A DNA stretch of 40,050 nt from Anaerocolumna sp. (lineage in GTDB: Bacteria > Bacillota > Clostridia > Lachnospirales > Lachnospiraceae). The notes under the pieces were generated by a model that made no database searches, was not told the DNA's origin, and saw only the letters and a program-made list of their open reading frames with translations. Position numbers and translations under genes: made by a program. This document shows positions 17,416-26,049 of this stretch, one piece after another. Each line of letters opens with the position of its first letter. Within the stretch, counting starts at the first letter, position 1. The DNA is taken from the NCBI GenBank assembly GCA_029239975.1, contig JARBTX010000033.1, forward strand, positions 1 to 40,050. The letters are read 5' to 3'.

Positions 17416-19056
17416 GTGAATATAGCAATATATAGTAGAAAATCGAAATACTCTGAAAAGGGCGAATCCATTGATAATCAAATACAATTCTGTAAGGATT
17501 ACGCAGATATACATTTTAAAAATGTAGACAAAAAATACTATATATATACGGACGAAGGTTTTTCTGCTGCAACTACCAAAAGGCCTGAATTTCAAAAATT
17601 AATTGATACCTTAAGTACCGGTGAAATTCATGTATTAATGTGTTACCGTTTGGATCGTATCAATAGAAATGTTTCGGATTTTTCTAAAACATTAGATTTA
17701 CTTGAAAAATATTCTGTATCCTTTATATCAGCAACCGAAAACTTTGATACAACAACACCTATAGGGAAAGCAATGATTTATATTGCATCCGTATTTGCTC
17801 AGCTTGAGCGAGAAACAACTGCAGAACGTGTACGAGATAACATGCTAGCGCTCTCCCGTACTGGAAGATGGCTTGGAGGCAATGCTCCATTTGGTTATAA
17901 ATCAGAAGCTTATACTTATATTGACGATGAGTTTAAAGAACGTCAACTATATAAACTTGTATCCAAAGGGAACGAATTAGAGTTTGTCAATTTTCTTTTT
18001 TATAAATACCTTGAAACCAAAAGTTTGTCCAAATTAGAAACATACTGTTTAGAAAATCATATTGAAACACCCAACCATTGTGAATACACCAAAAGCTCAA
18101 TTGCAGCAATTTTAGAAAATCCCACCTACTGCATCGCAGATCAGGATGCATATGAGTACTTTTCTTTATTAGGTTGTATGATTGCCAATGATAAAACTGA
18201 TTTTAATGGTGAGTATGGAATATTATGTTACAACCGAACGAAACATCATGCTGGTAGTAAACAAAAAAAAAGAGCCAAGCATGAGTGGATTATTGCCATT
18301 GGTAAACATAAAGGCATAATAAGTGGAAAAAACTTTGCACTCGTTCAAACACAAATTATGAAAAATAAAATGAATGCAGCTCCTAGAAACGGTACCAGCA
18401 AAATAGCTCTTCTTTCTGGTAATATTCTTTGTAATAATTGTGGTTCTAAAATGAGAATTAAGAGTGTAAAACGAAACGGAAATAAAGTTAATTTTTATTA
18501 TGCTTGTGAATTGAAAGTATTGTCAAAAGGCACTAGATGCCAGATGGATAATATAAACGGAGTCGACTTTGACGTAGATGTCTTGAATTTAATAACGAGT
18601 CAATTACTAAATGGCATTAATTATGAAACAGTTAAATATTACATACACCAAAAAGAAAACGTTATCATGGAATCTAACTTTTCTTTATATAAAAATAAGA
18701 GCAAACTAGAAAAAGAATATAAAAATAATGAATTGTCTATCCAAAATTTAGTAAAGCAATTATCAAATACATCCTCACCAGTTTTAATTAAATACATAAC
18801 AACGCAATTAAATGACCTTGATCTCACTCAAAAAAAATTATTAGATGAAATAAATGAATTAGATCAATTAGATGATTTAAATATATCTCAAGTTGATTTA
18901 TCAGAGCGTTACCGCAAATTAACTGACATAAATTATTTAATCCAAAACGCAGAATTAAGTGAATTAAAATTGGTGATAAAAAATCTCGTAAATAGTATAT
19001 CCTGGAATGGAAATAAAGCTGAAATAACACTAAAAGTATCAAGCGATAACTCATAA
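17416..19056 (+). CDS. Large serine recombinase (site-specific integrase)
   Basis: A 546-aa recombinase. Resolvase catalytic domain at about 1-150 with nucleophile Ser10 in IYSRKS, the Arg cluster of YRLDRINRN and FAQLERETTAERVRDNM; then the Recombinase (PF07508-type) DNA-binding domain, GGNAPFGYKSE to about 270; a zinc ribbon starting CNNC (C339, C342) with later Cys in YYACEL and GTRCQ; and a coiled coil of about 80 residues in the C-terminal region, as in phiC31-, SpoIVCA- and TnpX-like enzymes. It cuts and rejoins DNA at att sites with a 2-bp core. The GTG at 17416 is preferred because AGAGGTGA (17403-17410) gives normal spacing; the upstream in-frame GTG 17407 lies inside that site. The stop is 17 bp from the right end of the element. 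Confidence 0.93.
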   Translation: MNIAIYSRKSKYSEKGESIDNQIQFCKDYADIHFKNVDKKYYIYTDEGFSAATTKRPEFQKLIDTLSTGEIHVLMCYRLDRINRNVSDFSKTLDLLEKYSVSFISATENFDTTTPIGKAMIYIASVFAQLERETTAERVRDNMLALSRTGRWLGGNAPFGYKSEAYTYIDDEFKERQLYKLVSKGNELEFVNFLFYKYLETKSLSKLETYCLENHIETPNHCEYTKSSIAAILENPTYCIADQDAYEYFSLLGCMIANDKTDFNGEYGILCYNRTKHHAGSKQKKRAKHEWIIAIGKHKGIISGKNFALVQTQIMKNKMNAAPRNGTSKIALLSGNILCNNCGSKMRIKSVKRNGNKVNFYYACELKVLSKGTRCQMDNINGVDFDVDVLNLITSQLLNGINYETVKYYIHQKENVIMESNFSLYKNKSKLEKEYKNNELSIQNLVKQLSNTSSPVLIKYITTQLNDLDLTQKKLLDEINELDQLDDLNISQVDLSERYRKLTDINYLIQNAELSELKLVIKNLVNSISWNGNKAEITLKVSSDNS

Positions 19057-19058
19057 GC

Positions 19059-19090
19059 GCATTTTAGTATTGATAGGTGAAGCTGTTTCT
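19059..19090 (+). other. attR: right junction of the inserted element
   Basis: GCATTTTAGTATTGAT (19059-19074) runs into ATAGGTGAAGC (19073-19083), after which the ATPase coding sequence resumes (GTT TCT ATG GCG). See attL for the matching arm. Confidence 0.75.
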
Positions 19091-19261
19091 ATGGCGGATA
19101 GAATAATCGTTTTATCTGAAAGACCGGGAACTGTAAAATGTGTGATTGACGTCAATTTAACACTTGAAAATAAAACCCCTTTTAACTCAAGAAGCGCTCC
19201 AGAATTTAATAGCTATTTTAATCAAATCTGGAAGGAGTTAGTTCATCATGCAACAAAGTAA
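19073..19261 (+). pseudogene. 3' part of the interrupted ABC transporter ATP-binding protein
   Basis: Continues the ATPase frame broken at 16518: after the element the codons read I-G-E-A-V-S-M-A-D-R-I-I-V-L-S-E-R-P-G, the stretch that follows THDI in SsuB/TauB-like ATPases, then 40 further residues to TAA. It has no ribosome site of its own; the only nearby start is a TTG at 19070. The 60 residues from GAA 19079 complete the 257-aa protein. Its end overlaps the permease start by 14 nt. No stop or frameshift is present, so the piece is kept as if still under selection. Confidence 0.85.
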
Positions 19262-20072
19262 AAAAAAATTACTTCAATCCGAACAAATCTCTCCTTCTCA
19301 CAAAGATTATATTAGAAATTATTTAAAACGAATTCGGAAAGTACGGTTATTTCAAATCATTATTATAGTTACTTTTATTGCCGCGTGGGAAATTACCACA
19401 CGCCTTCATATATTGAATGCATTCATATTTAGTAGTCCTTCCAGAGTTGGTAGATGTTTTATTGATATGGCAACAGATGGAAGTATTTTTTATCATCTGG
19501 GTATAACGCTACTTGAAACTTTTATAAGTTTCTCTTTGGTTATTATTATAGGATTATTAGGTGCAATTCTTTTATGGTGGAATGATAGCTTAGCAAAAGT
19601 ATTAGAACCTTATCTTGTAGTTCTTAATAGTTTGCCTAAAACAGCTTTGGCTCCAGTTTTCATCGTATGGTTAGGTAACAATATGAAAACTATCATTGTA
19701 GCAGCCGTTTCTGTGGCTGTTTTTGGAAGTATTATAACACTTTATACAGATTTTATAAATGTTGAAGAAGACAAACTTAAGCTAATACGTACACTTGGTG
19801 GAACAAAAAAAGATATATTAACAAAAGTGGTAATACCAAGTAATATTCCTTCTCTTATCAGCGTAATGAAAGTAAATATTGGTTTATCCTTAGTTGGTGT
19901 TATCATAGGTGAATTCTTAGCTGCTAAGGCAGGCCTTGGATATTTAATTATATACGGTAGTCAGGTTTTTAAACTTGACTGGGTAATTATGAGTATTGTA
20001 ATATTGTGCATTATTGCAACTGCTCTGTATCAACTACTTGCATACTTTGAACGTAAATTTAATAAGAAATAG
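19248..20072 (+). CDS. NitT/TauT-type ABC transporter permease
   Basis: A 274-aa permease with about six transmembrane helices and the EAA loop (IRTLGGTKKDILTKVVIPSNIP) plus the C-terminal motif EFLAAKAGLGYLII of the SsuC/TauC/ThiX group. ATG 19248 follows GGAAGGAG and lies inside the last codons of the split ATPase gene, so translation is probably coupled to it. No substrate-binding protein gene adjoins. While the element is in place the permease can only be transcribed through, or from within, the element. Confidence 0.88.
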   Translation: MQQSKKKLLQSEQISPSHKDYIRNYLKRIRKVRLFQIIIIVTFIAAWEITTRLHILNAFIFSSPSRVGRCFIDMATDGSIFYHLGITLLETFISFSLVIIIGLLGAILLWWNDSLAKVLEPYLVVLNSLPKTALAPVFIVWLGNNMKTIIVAAVSVAVFGSIITLYTDFINVEEDKLKLIRTLGGTKKDILTKVVIPSNIPSLISVMKVNIGLSLVGVIIGEFLAAKAGLGYLIIYGSQVFKLDWVIMSIVILCIIATALYQLLAYFERKFNKK

Positions 20073-20081
20073 ACAATTTAA

Positions 20082-20170
20082 AAGAGAATTAATAGTTTTT
20101 ATGAACAAACCTTGTAGGTTAGATTTATCTATCTAACTTTTTAGGTGTATTTCAAACTATTAATTCTCTT
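20082..20170. terminator. Bidirectional terminator between permease and chemoreceptor genes
   Basis: AAGAGAATTAATAGTTT and its exact 17-bp complement enclose a second hairpin GTTAGAT/ATCTAAC. Serves two convergent genes. Confidence 0.8.
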
Positions 20171-20205
20171 ATTTTGATTATAAAAGATACTTTTTCACTG
20201 CCGAA

Positions 20206-21924
20206 TTAAATTTTAAATACTTGTACTAAATTACTTAAGTTTTCAGCTATCTCAGCTTGTCTTTGAGCCATCTCGGATACTTGCTCAATAGACTGTTTCG
20301 ATTTATTCATACTTTTTAATATTTCTTCTGAACTGTTCGTTGTGCTTTGCATATTATTAGAGATACTACGTAGTACACTTCCTATCTCTTCTGTTGATGC
20401 ATTCATCTCTTCTGCCATAGCCGCTGTTTCTTGTGAAAATTCATTGACAAACAAAGCATCCTGACCATAATTTTCGCCTGTATTTACTAATAATTCATAA
20501 TCACTTCTTACTCGTTTATCAATAAATTCGAGCATTTCTTTTGAACTATATTCCAAGTCATGAAAAGCTTCTTGAACCTCAGTTACAACATTAGAAATTT
20601 CTTTCACATAATTATTTGATTGCTCTGCTAGACTTCTAATTTCATTAGCAACGACTGCAAAACCTTTACCATGTTCACCTGCTCTAGCAGATTCTATAGA
20701 TGCGTTTAAGGATAATAAATTCGTTTGAGCTGAAATAGCAGCAATGGAGTTTGCGATTACTGAAATTTCATTTACTACATTTCCTTTTTCTATTGCTTTA
20801 ATCACACTAATCTGTTTCTCATCGTAAATTTTATCAGCCATGAGTTTTGATGATTTGCCTTGCTTTTTAATATTTTCCGCACGTTTTAATATCTCAGATG
20901 ATTGAGAATTGCCATCGGTTGCAGTTGTAGCTAACTGAGAGATACTAGATTCGGATTGTTCAACTGTTGCCGATAATTCCGCTGTGACAGCATTAATATC
21001 CATTACGTCTCTAACAATATTTTCTGTATTGATGTTGACACTATTAAAGTCATTATTGATTTCTTCCATGGTCGCAAATAATTCTTCACTAGCGGCTGAT
21101 ACTTCTTGGGAATGATCAATAACTTTTTTAACAATATTTTTAAGATTTATTTGTGATGTAACTAGTGCATTAATTAATAAACCAAATTCATCATTACTTT
21201 TATGTGCATCAATTTGAAATGACAAATCACCATTACCAATTGCTTCAGCAAAAGATAATCCTTTCTTTATCGCTTTTTTCATATAATTTGCTATTACTAA
21301 GCCAAGAGTTAATGCAATCGCTAATCCGATAAATGATATACAATACATAAAGATAGCAGATTTACTTGCAATATCAGAATTAATGTTGCTGGTATTTTCT
21401 GCTTCTTCTATACAACGTTGAATTAAATTATCTAACTGTACAAACATTGCTTCTCTTACTTGTGTGACATCTGGCATTGCTTGATAGGCGTTAAGATAGT
21501 TTCCCTGTTGAGCTAAATCAAGTACTTCTTTTCTTTGAACTCGATAATCATTCAAATTTTTGTTAAATTCATCCCAAATATTTTGTTCATCAGTATTCAT
21601 AACAGTTTTTCCATAAAAATCAATGTATGAAATATTTTCTGCTGTAAGTTCATCAATTTCAGTAATATAATTTTTTGTTACTTCATCATCTTGCAAATAG
21701 ATTATCTGATCAATATTGCTTGCTATTGTAAGTAAATTTTCTTTAACCAAATGTAATGTATTAGTACTCTGTAAATTATCTTGATACATATTTTTGCCAT
21801 CTTCAGCTATAGCCTTTACCGCAAGTACTCCAAAAATGCCTACTATTAATAGTAATATTGAAATTGTAATAAACCCCATAAGTAATTTAGCTCTTATTGA
21901 CATATTTTTTAGAAATTTTATCAT
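20206..21924 (-). CDS. Methyl-accepting chemotaxis protein
   Basis: A 572-aa transducer: transmembrane helix at about 12-34, a ~150-residue 4-helix-bundle type external sensor, a second helix near 190-210, HAMP, then the cytoplasmic signalling coiled coil with hairpin tip [20 protein letters not shown] and [20 protein letters not shown], which bind CheA/CheW. The ligand cannot be inferred. ATG follows ATAGGAGAG. It stands alone, with hairpin terminators on both sides; no other chemotaxis gene is in the window. Confidence 0.92.
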   Translation of the reverse strand: MIKFLKNMSIRAKLLMGFITISILLLIVGIFGVLAVKAIAEDGKNMYQDNLQSTNTLHLVKENLLTIASNIDQIIYLQDDEVTKNYITEIDELTAENISYIDFYGKTVMNTDEQNIWDEFNKNLNDYRVQRKEVLDLAQQGNYLNAYQAMPDVTQVREAMFVQLDNLIQRCIEEAENTSNINSDIASKSAIFMYCISFIGLAIALTLGLVIANYMKKAIKKGLSFAEAIGNGDLSFQIDAHKSNDEFGLLINALVTSQINLKNIVKKVIDHSQEVSAASEELFATMEEINNDFNSVNINTENIVRDVMDINAVTAELSATVEQSESSISQLATTATDGNSQSSEILKRAENIKKQGKSSKLMADKIYDEKQISVIKAIEKGNVVNEISVIANSIAAISAQTNLLSLNASIESARAGEHGKGFAVVANEIRSLAEQSNNYVKEISNVVTEVQEAFHDLEYSSKEMLEFIDKRVRSDYELLVNTGENYGQDALFVNEFSQETAAMAEEMNASTEEIGSVLRSISNNMQSTTNSSEEILKSMNKSKQSIEQVSEMAQRQAEIAENLSNLVQVFKI

Positions 21925-22105
21925 TTTCTCTCCTATGTTATGATGTATTTACTGTAGTAGTTAATTAAGCTTAGAAATCATTTTAATTATCGTCTTAAAC
22001 GAATACTACTCCTTTCTAATAATGTTAAGTTTAATAATTATATCAACTCTTGCGTTAAAATACTATGTTAATGCTTTCCATATGGACTTGTAAAATATTC
22101 CAAAT

Positions 22106-22153
22106 AAAATAGACCTATGAAAGGGTGGAATTCACCCTATCTAGGTCTATTTT
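22106..22153 (-). terminator. Terminator of the second degV gene
   Basis: Compound stem AAAATAGACCTA / TAGGTCTATTTT with inner AGGGTG/CACCCT, A- and T-rich flanks, 52 bp beyond the degV stop. Confidence 0.85.
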
Positions 22154-22204
22154 TAACACTTTCTCCATCTACTTATCAATGAGAATAAACGGATTTCAAT
22201 TTGT

Positions 22205-23041
22205 TTAATAACAAACAATAACTCCGCCTTCGCCAGCATACATAGTACTAACACCTGCTGTATCAACAATAAATGTATCTTTAAAAGGAACTAATTTTAA
22301 AATTTCATCTTTTATATACAAAGCTCTTTCATAATTATTGCAATGTGCAATTCCTAAAATTCTATCTTCTGGATTTACTACGTCTTCAGAGATTAAGTTT
22401 GCCATAAGCATAAGTGCTTTTTGAATTCCGCGTGCTTGGTCTAGTTTACAAATAGTTCCTTCTGGTGTAGCACCCATTACAGGTTTTATATTTAATACAC
22501 TTGTAATGATAGCTTTTAAACCTGTTAAGCGTCCGCTTTTACGTAAAGTATCTAGGTTTTCTAATACAAATTTTGTACTTAATTTATCACGAAAATCCTT
22601 AACATGATTAACTACTTCATGAAATGTTTTACCTGCATTGATATATTCTTGAATCTTTTTTGTTATTAATGTCTGCCCAACAGATGCTGAACAAGAATTT
22701 ATTATTTCAATATTTTTATTTGGATGATCTTCTAAATACAATTTCTTACCAAGTTCAGCACTATTATATGATCCACTCAAATTAGCAGATAATGTAACTA
22801 CATAAATATCTTCTTCCCCTTCAAAAAGTTTCATATAGGATTCTGGTGATGGACAGGATGATTTTGGAGAATTCGGACTTTCTGCCACTTTCTTTAAAAA
22901 GTATTTTTGATCAAAAGTCTCATCATCAACGATAGTTTCCTCATCTACTTGTAAGGATAGGGGAACTAAATGAATTCGGTTATCCTTTTTCATATCATCT
23001 GTTAAATCTGTACAACTATCCACAATTATCTTATAAGCCAT
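22205..23041 (-). CDS. DegV family fatty-acid-binding protein (second copy)
   Basis: A 278-aa DegV-fold protein with DSCTDLTDD at the N-terminus, TLSANLSGSYNSAE as the ligand-carboxylate loop, LRKSGRLTGLKA and an AGEGGVIVCY C-terminus. It is clearly diverged from the copy at 14784-15653, so the two probably bind different acyl chains, as FakB proteins do (family-level inference). ATG follows TTAGGAGGATT. Monocistronic, with its own terminator. Confidence 0.88.
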   Translation of the reverse strand: MAYKIIVDSCTDLTDDMKKDNRIHLVPLSLQVDEETIVDDETFDQKYFLKKVAESPNSPKSSCPSPESYMKLFEGEEDIYVVTLSANLSGSYNSAELGKKLYLEDHPNKNIEIINSCSASVGQTLITKKIQEYINAGKTFHEVVNHVKDFRDKLSTKFVLENLDTLRKSGRLTGLKAIITSVLNIKPVMGATPEGTICKLDQARGIQKALMLMANLISEDVVNPEDRILGIAHCNNYERALYIKDEILKLVPFKDTFIVDTAGVSTMYAGEGGVIVCY

Positions 23042-23563
23042 GTAAAAATCCTCCTAAAATTTTGTTACCTTTTTATCTTATCACTTAGCTGATATCCGTA
23101 TTTTTTGTTTCGTTTTCGGCTTTTTCTAACTTAAGTGTTGTATTATTTCTAACCTAAGTTTTGTATTTAAATTACCGTATTTTAGACTTTAGTACTTTAG
23201 TATGTTATATATTCATATTACATATATTGGTAATTACAACCGCATAATTTTATTCCTTTAACTATGTTATGTGGTTTTTATTACTATTAATCATAGCATA
23301 TATTATTATTTTTTAAAAGACCTTTTTTTAATCATTTTATAAATAATTTCTAAAAATTTACGTTCAAATTTTATATTTCATTTTATGTATTTCAATTCTA
23401 TAACTCAATTATATAATTCAATTCTATACTCCTAATTCCATTTCATAATCGAATTTATAATCCAATTTATAATCCAATTTAAATTTCAAAACAATTCATA
23501 TCCAATTCATATCCACTTCATATTCCAACTTAAATTTCTATTTCTGGTTTCTTAAAGTTAAAC
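23042..23563. other. Intergenic region with degenerate AT-rich repeats
   Basis: No gene seen. Contains two copies of CTTArGTTAGAAA (minus-strand reading) near 23120-23160, a hairpin AACCGCATAA/TTATGTGGTT (23238-23276) followed by T4 that belongs to no nearby rightward gene, and at about 23380-23530 a run of degenerate 10-12-bp units such as TATAATCCAATT and CATATCCAATT. Confidence 0.5.
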
Positions 23564-23606
23564 ATAAAAAAGAAACTGCCACCTAAATGAATAGGTAGAC
23601 AGTTTC
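23564..23606 (-). terminator. Terminator of htpG
   Basis: GAAACTG/CAGTTTC with inner ACCTA/TAGGT, followed on the minus strand by T6. It lies 174 bp past the htpG stop, beyond a simple-sequence tract. Confidence 0.85.
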
Positions 23607-23656
23607 ATGATTTTGTTCTTATTATAAATTATTCCGTATCGGCAATATCAATAATT

Positions 23657-23732
23657 ATCTTTTCAATATCTTTTATTATCTTTTATTATCTTTTATTATC
23701 TTTTTTATCTTTTTTATCTTTTTTATCTTTTC
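23657..23732. repeat. ATCTTTT simple tandem repeat downstream of htpG
   Basis: Units of ATCTTTTATT with a 10-bp period (23668, 23678, 23688, 23698) pass into ATCTTTTTT with a 9-bp period (23707, 23716, 23725). It lies in the 3' untranslated region of htpG. Confidence 0.85.
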
Positions 23733-23779
23733 ATAATTACTTTATCTTTTCTTTTGTGTACTTTAGATAATTACGATTT

Positions 23780-25840
23780 TTATTTTGCTAATAACATCAT
23801 AATTTCATTGCTTCTAGCAATAAATTTAGTCATTGCTTCCGCTTCTAATGGCTTATGACTTAACATCGCTAAGTCATATAATTGTTCACATATCATAGGT
23901 ACATTTTCCACATCAGTATGATTAAAAATATACTCAACTAATTTATTGTTTGCATTTAATACTAATGTTTCACTTGAACCAAACATGGATGGATCCATTC
24001 CATACATATTGTACATCTTCATCATATCCTGCATTCTTCTACTTTCTTCAGAAAGAGTAATCATGGAAGATACAGAAGCATTCTTTAATTTCATAACTTT
24101 AACTTCTAATTTTTCTTTATTTAAAACTTTTCTAAATAACTCTGTTAATTTTTCGTTCTCATCTTTAAGAGTTTCTTCATCACCAGGGTTTTCTTTAAAG
24201 CTATCTGTGATATCAGCATCAATTCTTTGGAAATGATATGATTTTTCTTGTTGCTCTAATTGTGTAATAAATGGTTGGTCAATATTATGTGTTAAGATAA
24301 GCGCATCGATTCCTTCACTCTTAAACATATTAATGTATTGGCTTTGTTGTTGTTCATTTGTTACATAATAGATTGTATGTTTTTCTTCATCTGTTTTAGT
24401 TGTATCTGCACCAGTATCCTGAGCCTTTGTAGTATCATCGGCCTTAGCAGTATCTACTTCTGCAGTTGTACTATCTTTCTTACTAGCCTTTACATATTCA
24501 GGTAAGGTTAAGTATTTACCATCTAAATTCTTAAAGATGATGAAATCTTTCATTTTATCTCTAAATTTATCATCTTTTAAGCAACCAAACTTGATGAAAG
24601 GACTAATATCATCCCAGAATTTCTCGTAACTTTCTCTTTCTACTTTATACATTCCAGATAATTTATCTGCAACTTTCTTAGAAATATATTCAGAAATTTT
24701 CTTTACGAATCCATCATTTTGTAATGCACTTCTAGATACATTAAGTGGTAAATCAGGACAATCAATAACACCTTTTAATAACATTAAGAATTCTGGAATT
24801 ACTTCTTTAATATTATCAGCAATAAATACTTGATTGCTGTATAACTTTATAGTTCCTTCTAATGTATCATATTCTGTATTTAATTTAGGGAAATATAAAA
24901 TACCTTTTAAATTAAATGGATAATCCATATTTAAATGAATCCAGAATAATGGCTCTTTATAATCATGGAACACATCACGGTAGAATTCTTTGTATTCTTC
25001 TTCTTTACAATCATTTGGATGTTTTGTCCATAATGGGGATACATTATTAATTGGCTCTGGCTTCTTAGGAGTCTTCTTTTTATCTTGGTTTTCTTCATCT
25101 GTAACTTCTTGTTCTGTTACATTGCCATCTTCATCTATAGAAGCATCAATGATATCATTATTTTCATCTAATTCATCTTCAACTTCTTCTATTTCTTCTT
25201 CTGGTGCATTAGCATTTTTAAAGTAGATTTCAACTGGCATAAAAGAACAGTATTTCTTAATTACTTCTTTTGCACGATATTCATTGGCAAATTCATAACT
25301 ATCTTCATTAAGATATAAAGTAATCTTTGTACCTCTCTCTTCCTTATCACCATCTTCCATAGAGAACTCAGTACCACCTTCAGATTCCCAGTGAACGCTT
25401 TGTGCTCCATCTCTAAAAGATAATGTATCAATGGTAACCTTATCAGCAACCATAAATGCAGAATAGAAACCTAAACCAAAATGTCCGATAATTTGTTCTT
25501 CGCTTGCCTTATCCTTATATTTATTCAAAAAATCAGTAGCACCAGAGAATGCTATCTGGTTAATATATTCTTTTACTTCATCAGCGGTCATACCAATACC
25601 GTTATCAATAAATGTTAATGTTTTTTCTTCAGGATTTACAATAACGTCAATTTTATATTTATTACCTTCTGGTATATTTGCTTCTCCCATGATTTCAAGT
25701 TTTTTTAACTTGGTAATAGCGTCACTACCATTAGAAATTAATTCACGGAAGAAAATATCATGATCAGAGTATAACCATTTTTTAATTATCGGGAATATAT
25801 TTTCCGAATTAATTGATAAACTACCATTTTCTTGAATCAT
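23780..25840 (-). CDS. htpG: Molecular chaperone HtpG (Hsp90 family)
   Basis: A 686-aa cytosolic ATP-dependent chaperone. GHKL ATP site: ELISNGSDA (Ala usual before Ser-Asp; Gly here), DNGIGMT, GHFGLGFYSAFMVAD and GTKITLYL. Middle domain from LFWIHLNMDYPFNLKGILYFP through LPLNVSRSALQ with the catalytic Arg. It is ~50-60 residues longer than E. coli HtpG because of two low-complexity segments: an acidic Glu/Asp linker ending in KKKTPKKPEP between N and middle domains (about 218-265), like the charged linker of eukaryotic Hsp90, and a Thr/Asp/Ala tract (about 455-485) inside the middle domain. ATG follows AAAGGAGCG. Transcribed from a CIRCE-controlled promoter. Confidence 0.95.
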   Translation of the reverse strand: MIQENGSLSINSENIFPIIKKWLYSDHDIFFRELISNGSDAITKLKKLEIMGEANIPEGNKYKIDVIVNPEEKTLTFIDNGIGMTADEVKEYINQIAFSGATDFLNKYKDKASEEQIIGHFGLGFYSAFMVADKVTIDTLSFRDGAQSVHWESEGGTEFSMEDGDKEERGTKITLYLNEDSYEFANEYRAKEVIKKYCSFMPVEIYFKNANAPEEEIEEVEDELDENNDIIDASIDEDGNVTEQEVTDEENQDKKKTPKKPEPINNVSPLWTKHPNDCKEEEYKEFYRDVFHDYKEPLFWIHLNMDYPFNLKGILYFPKLNTEYDTLEGTIKLYSNQVFIADNIKEVIPEFLMLLKGVIDCPDLPLNVSRSALQNDGFVKKISEYISKKVADKLSGMYKVERESYEKFWDDISPFIKFGCLKDDKFRDKMKDFIIFKNLDGKYLTLPEYVKASKKDSTTAEVDTAKADDTTKAQDTGADTTKTDEEKHTIYYVTNEQQQSQYINMFKSEGIDALILTHNIDQPFITQLEQQEKSYHFQRIDADITDSFKENPGDEETLKDENEKLTELFRKVLNKEKLEVKVMKLKNASVSSMITLSEESRRMQDMMKMYNMYGMDPSMFGSSETLVLNANNKLVEYIFNHTDVENVPMICEQLYDLAMLSHKPLEAEAMTKFIARSNEIMMLLAK

Positions 25841-25981
25841 TATAATCGCTCCTTTATAATCTAATATTTTAGTATTTTAGTAGAATAGATTCATAATAAA
25901 TACTTACGCTTGAATAATTAAAATACCATTATATTCAATAGGTAATTTTGATTTATTTATTTGAATCCTTTGATAAAAATA

Positions 25982-26010
25982 ATATTAATACTGTTGTACA
26001 TTTTTGTCAA
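25982..26010 (-). promoter_or_regulatory. htpG promoter
   Basis: TTGACA (26005-26010), 17-bp spacer, TAATAT (25982-25987) on the minus strand, with the CIRCE element starting 8 bp upstream of the -35. Confidence 0.8.
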
Positions 26011-26017
26011 GAAAAAA

Positions 26018-26044
26018 TTAGCACTCATTTAATGTGAGTGCTAA
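26018..26044. promoter_or_regulatory. CIRCE element (HrcA operator)
   Basis: Perfect TTAGCACTC-N9-GAGTGCTAA. Placed at the htpG promoter and 5 bp past the stop of the next gene, it puts htpG under HrcA heat-shock repression (established role of CIRCE). Confidence 0.95.
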
Positions 26045-26049
26045 CAAAA

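Larger units (their letters stand above)
16516..19080 (+). mobile_element. 2.56-kb serine-recombinase element inserted in an ABC ATPase gene
   Basis: Bounded by an 11-bp imperfect direct repeat (ATAGsTGAAGC, 2563 bp apart) where the ATPase reading frame breaks and resumes. It carries a large serine recombinase whose stop codon is 17 bp from the right repeat, a 77-aa Pro/Gly/Trp repeat protein and a 54-aa ORF on the other strand. Lack of terminal inverted repeats, a recombinase abutting one end and dyad-symmetric joined ends are the marks of a serine-integrase element rather than an insertion sequence. 2563 is not a multiple of three, so insertion shifts frame and precise excision restores it. 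No conjugation, phage or resistance gene is present. Whether it is excised in any cell type is unknown. Confidence 0.85.

Noticed and set aside
16499..19090. Insertion sequence with target-site duplication
   Set aside because: The 11-bp direct repeat is imperfect and has no flanking terminal inverted repeats in IS orientation. The symmetric arms appear only when the inner ends are joined, which suits a serine integrase instead.
26018..26044. Terminator of the DUF5721-type gene
   Set aside because: The sequence is an exact CIRCE element with N9 loop and no T-run; its hairpin form is coincidental to operator symmetry.
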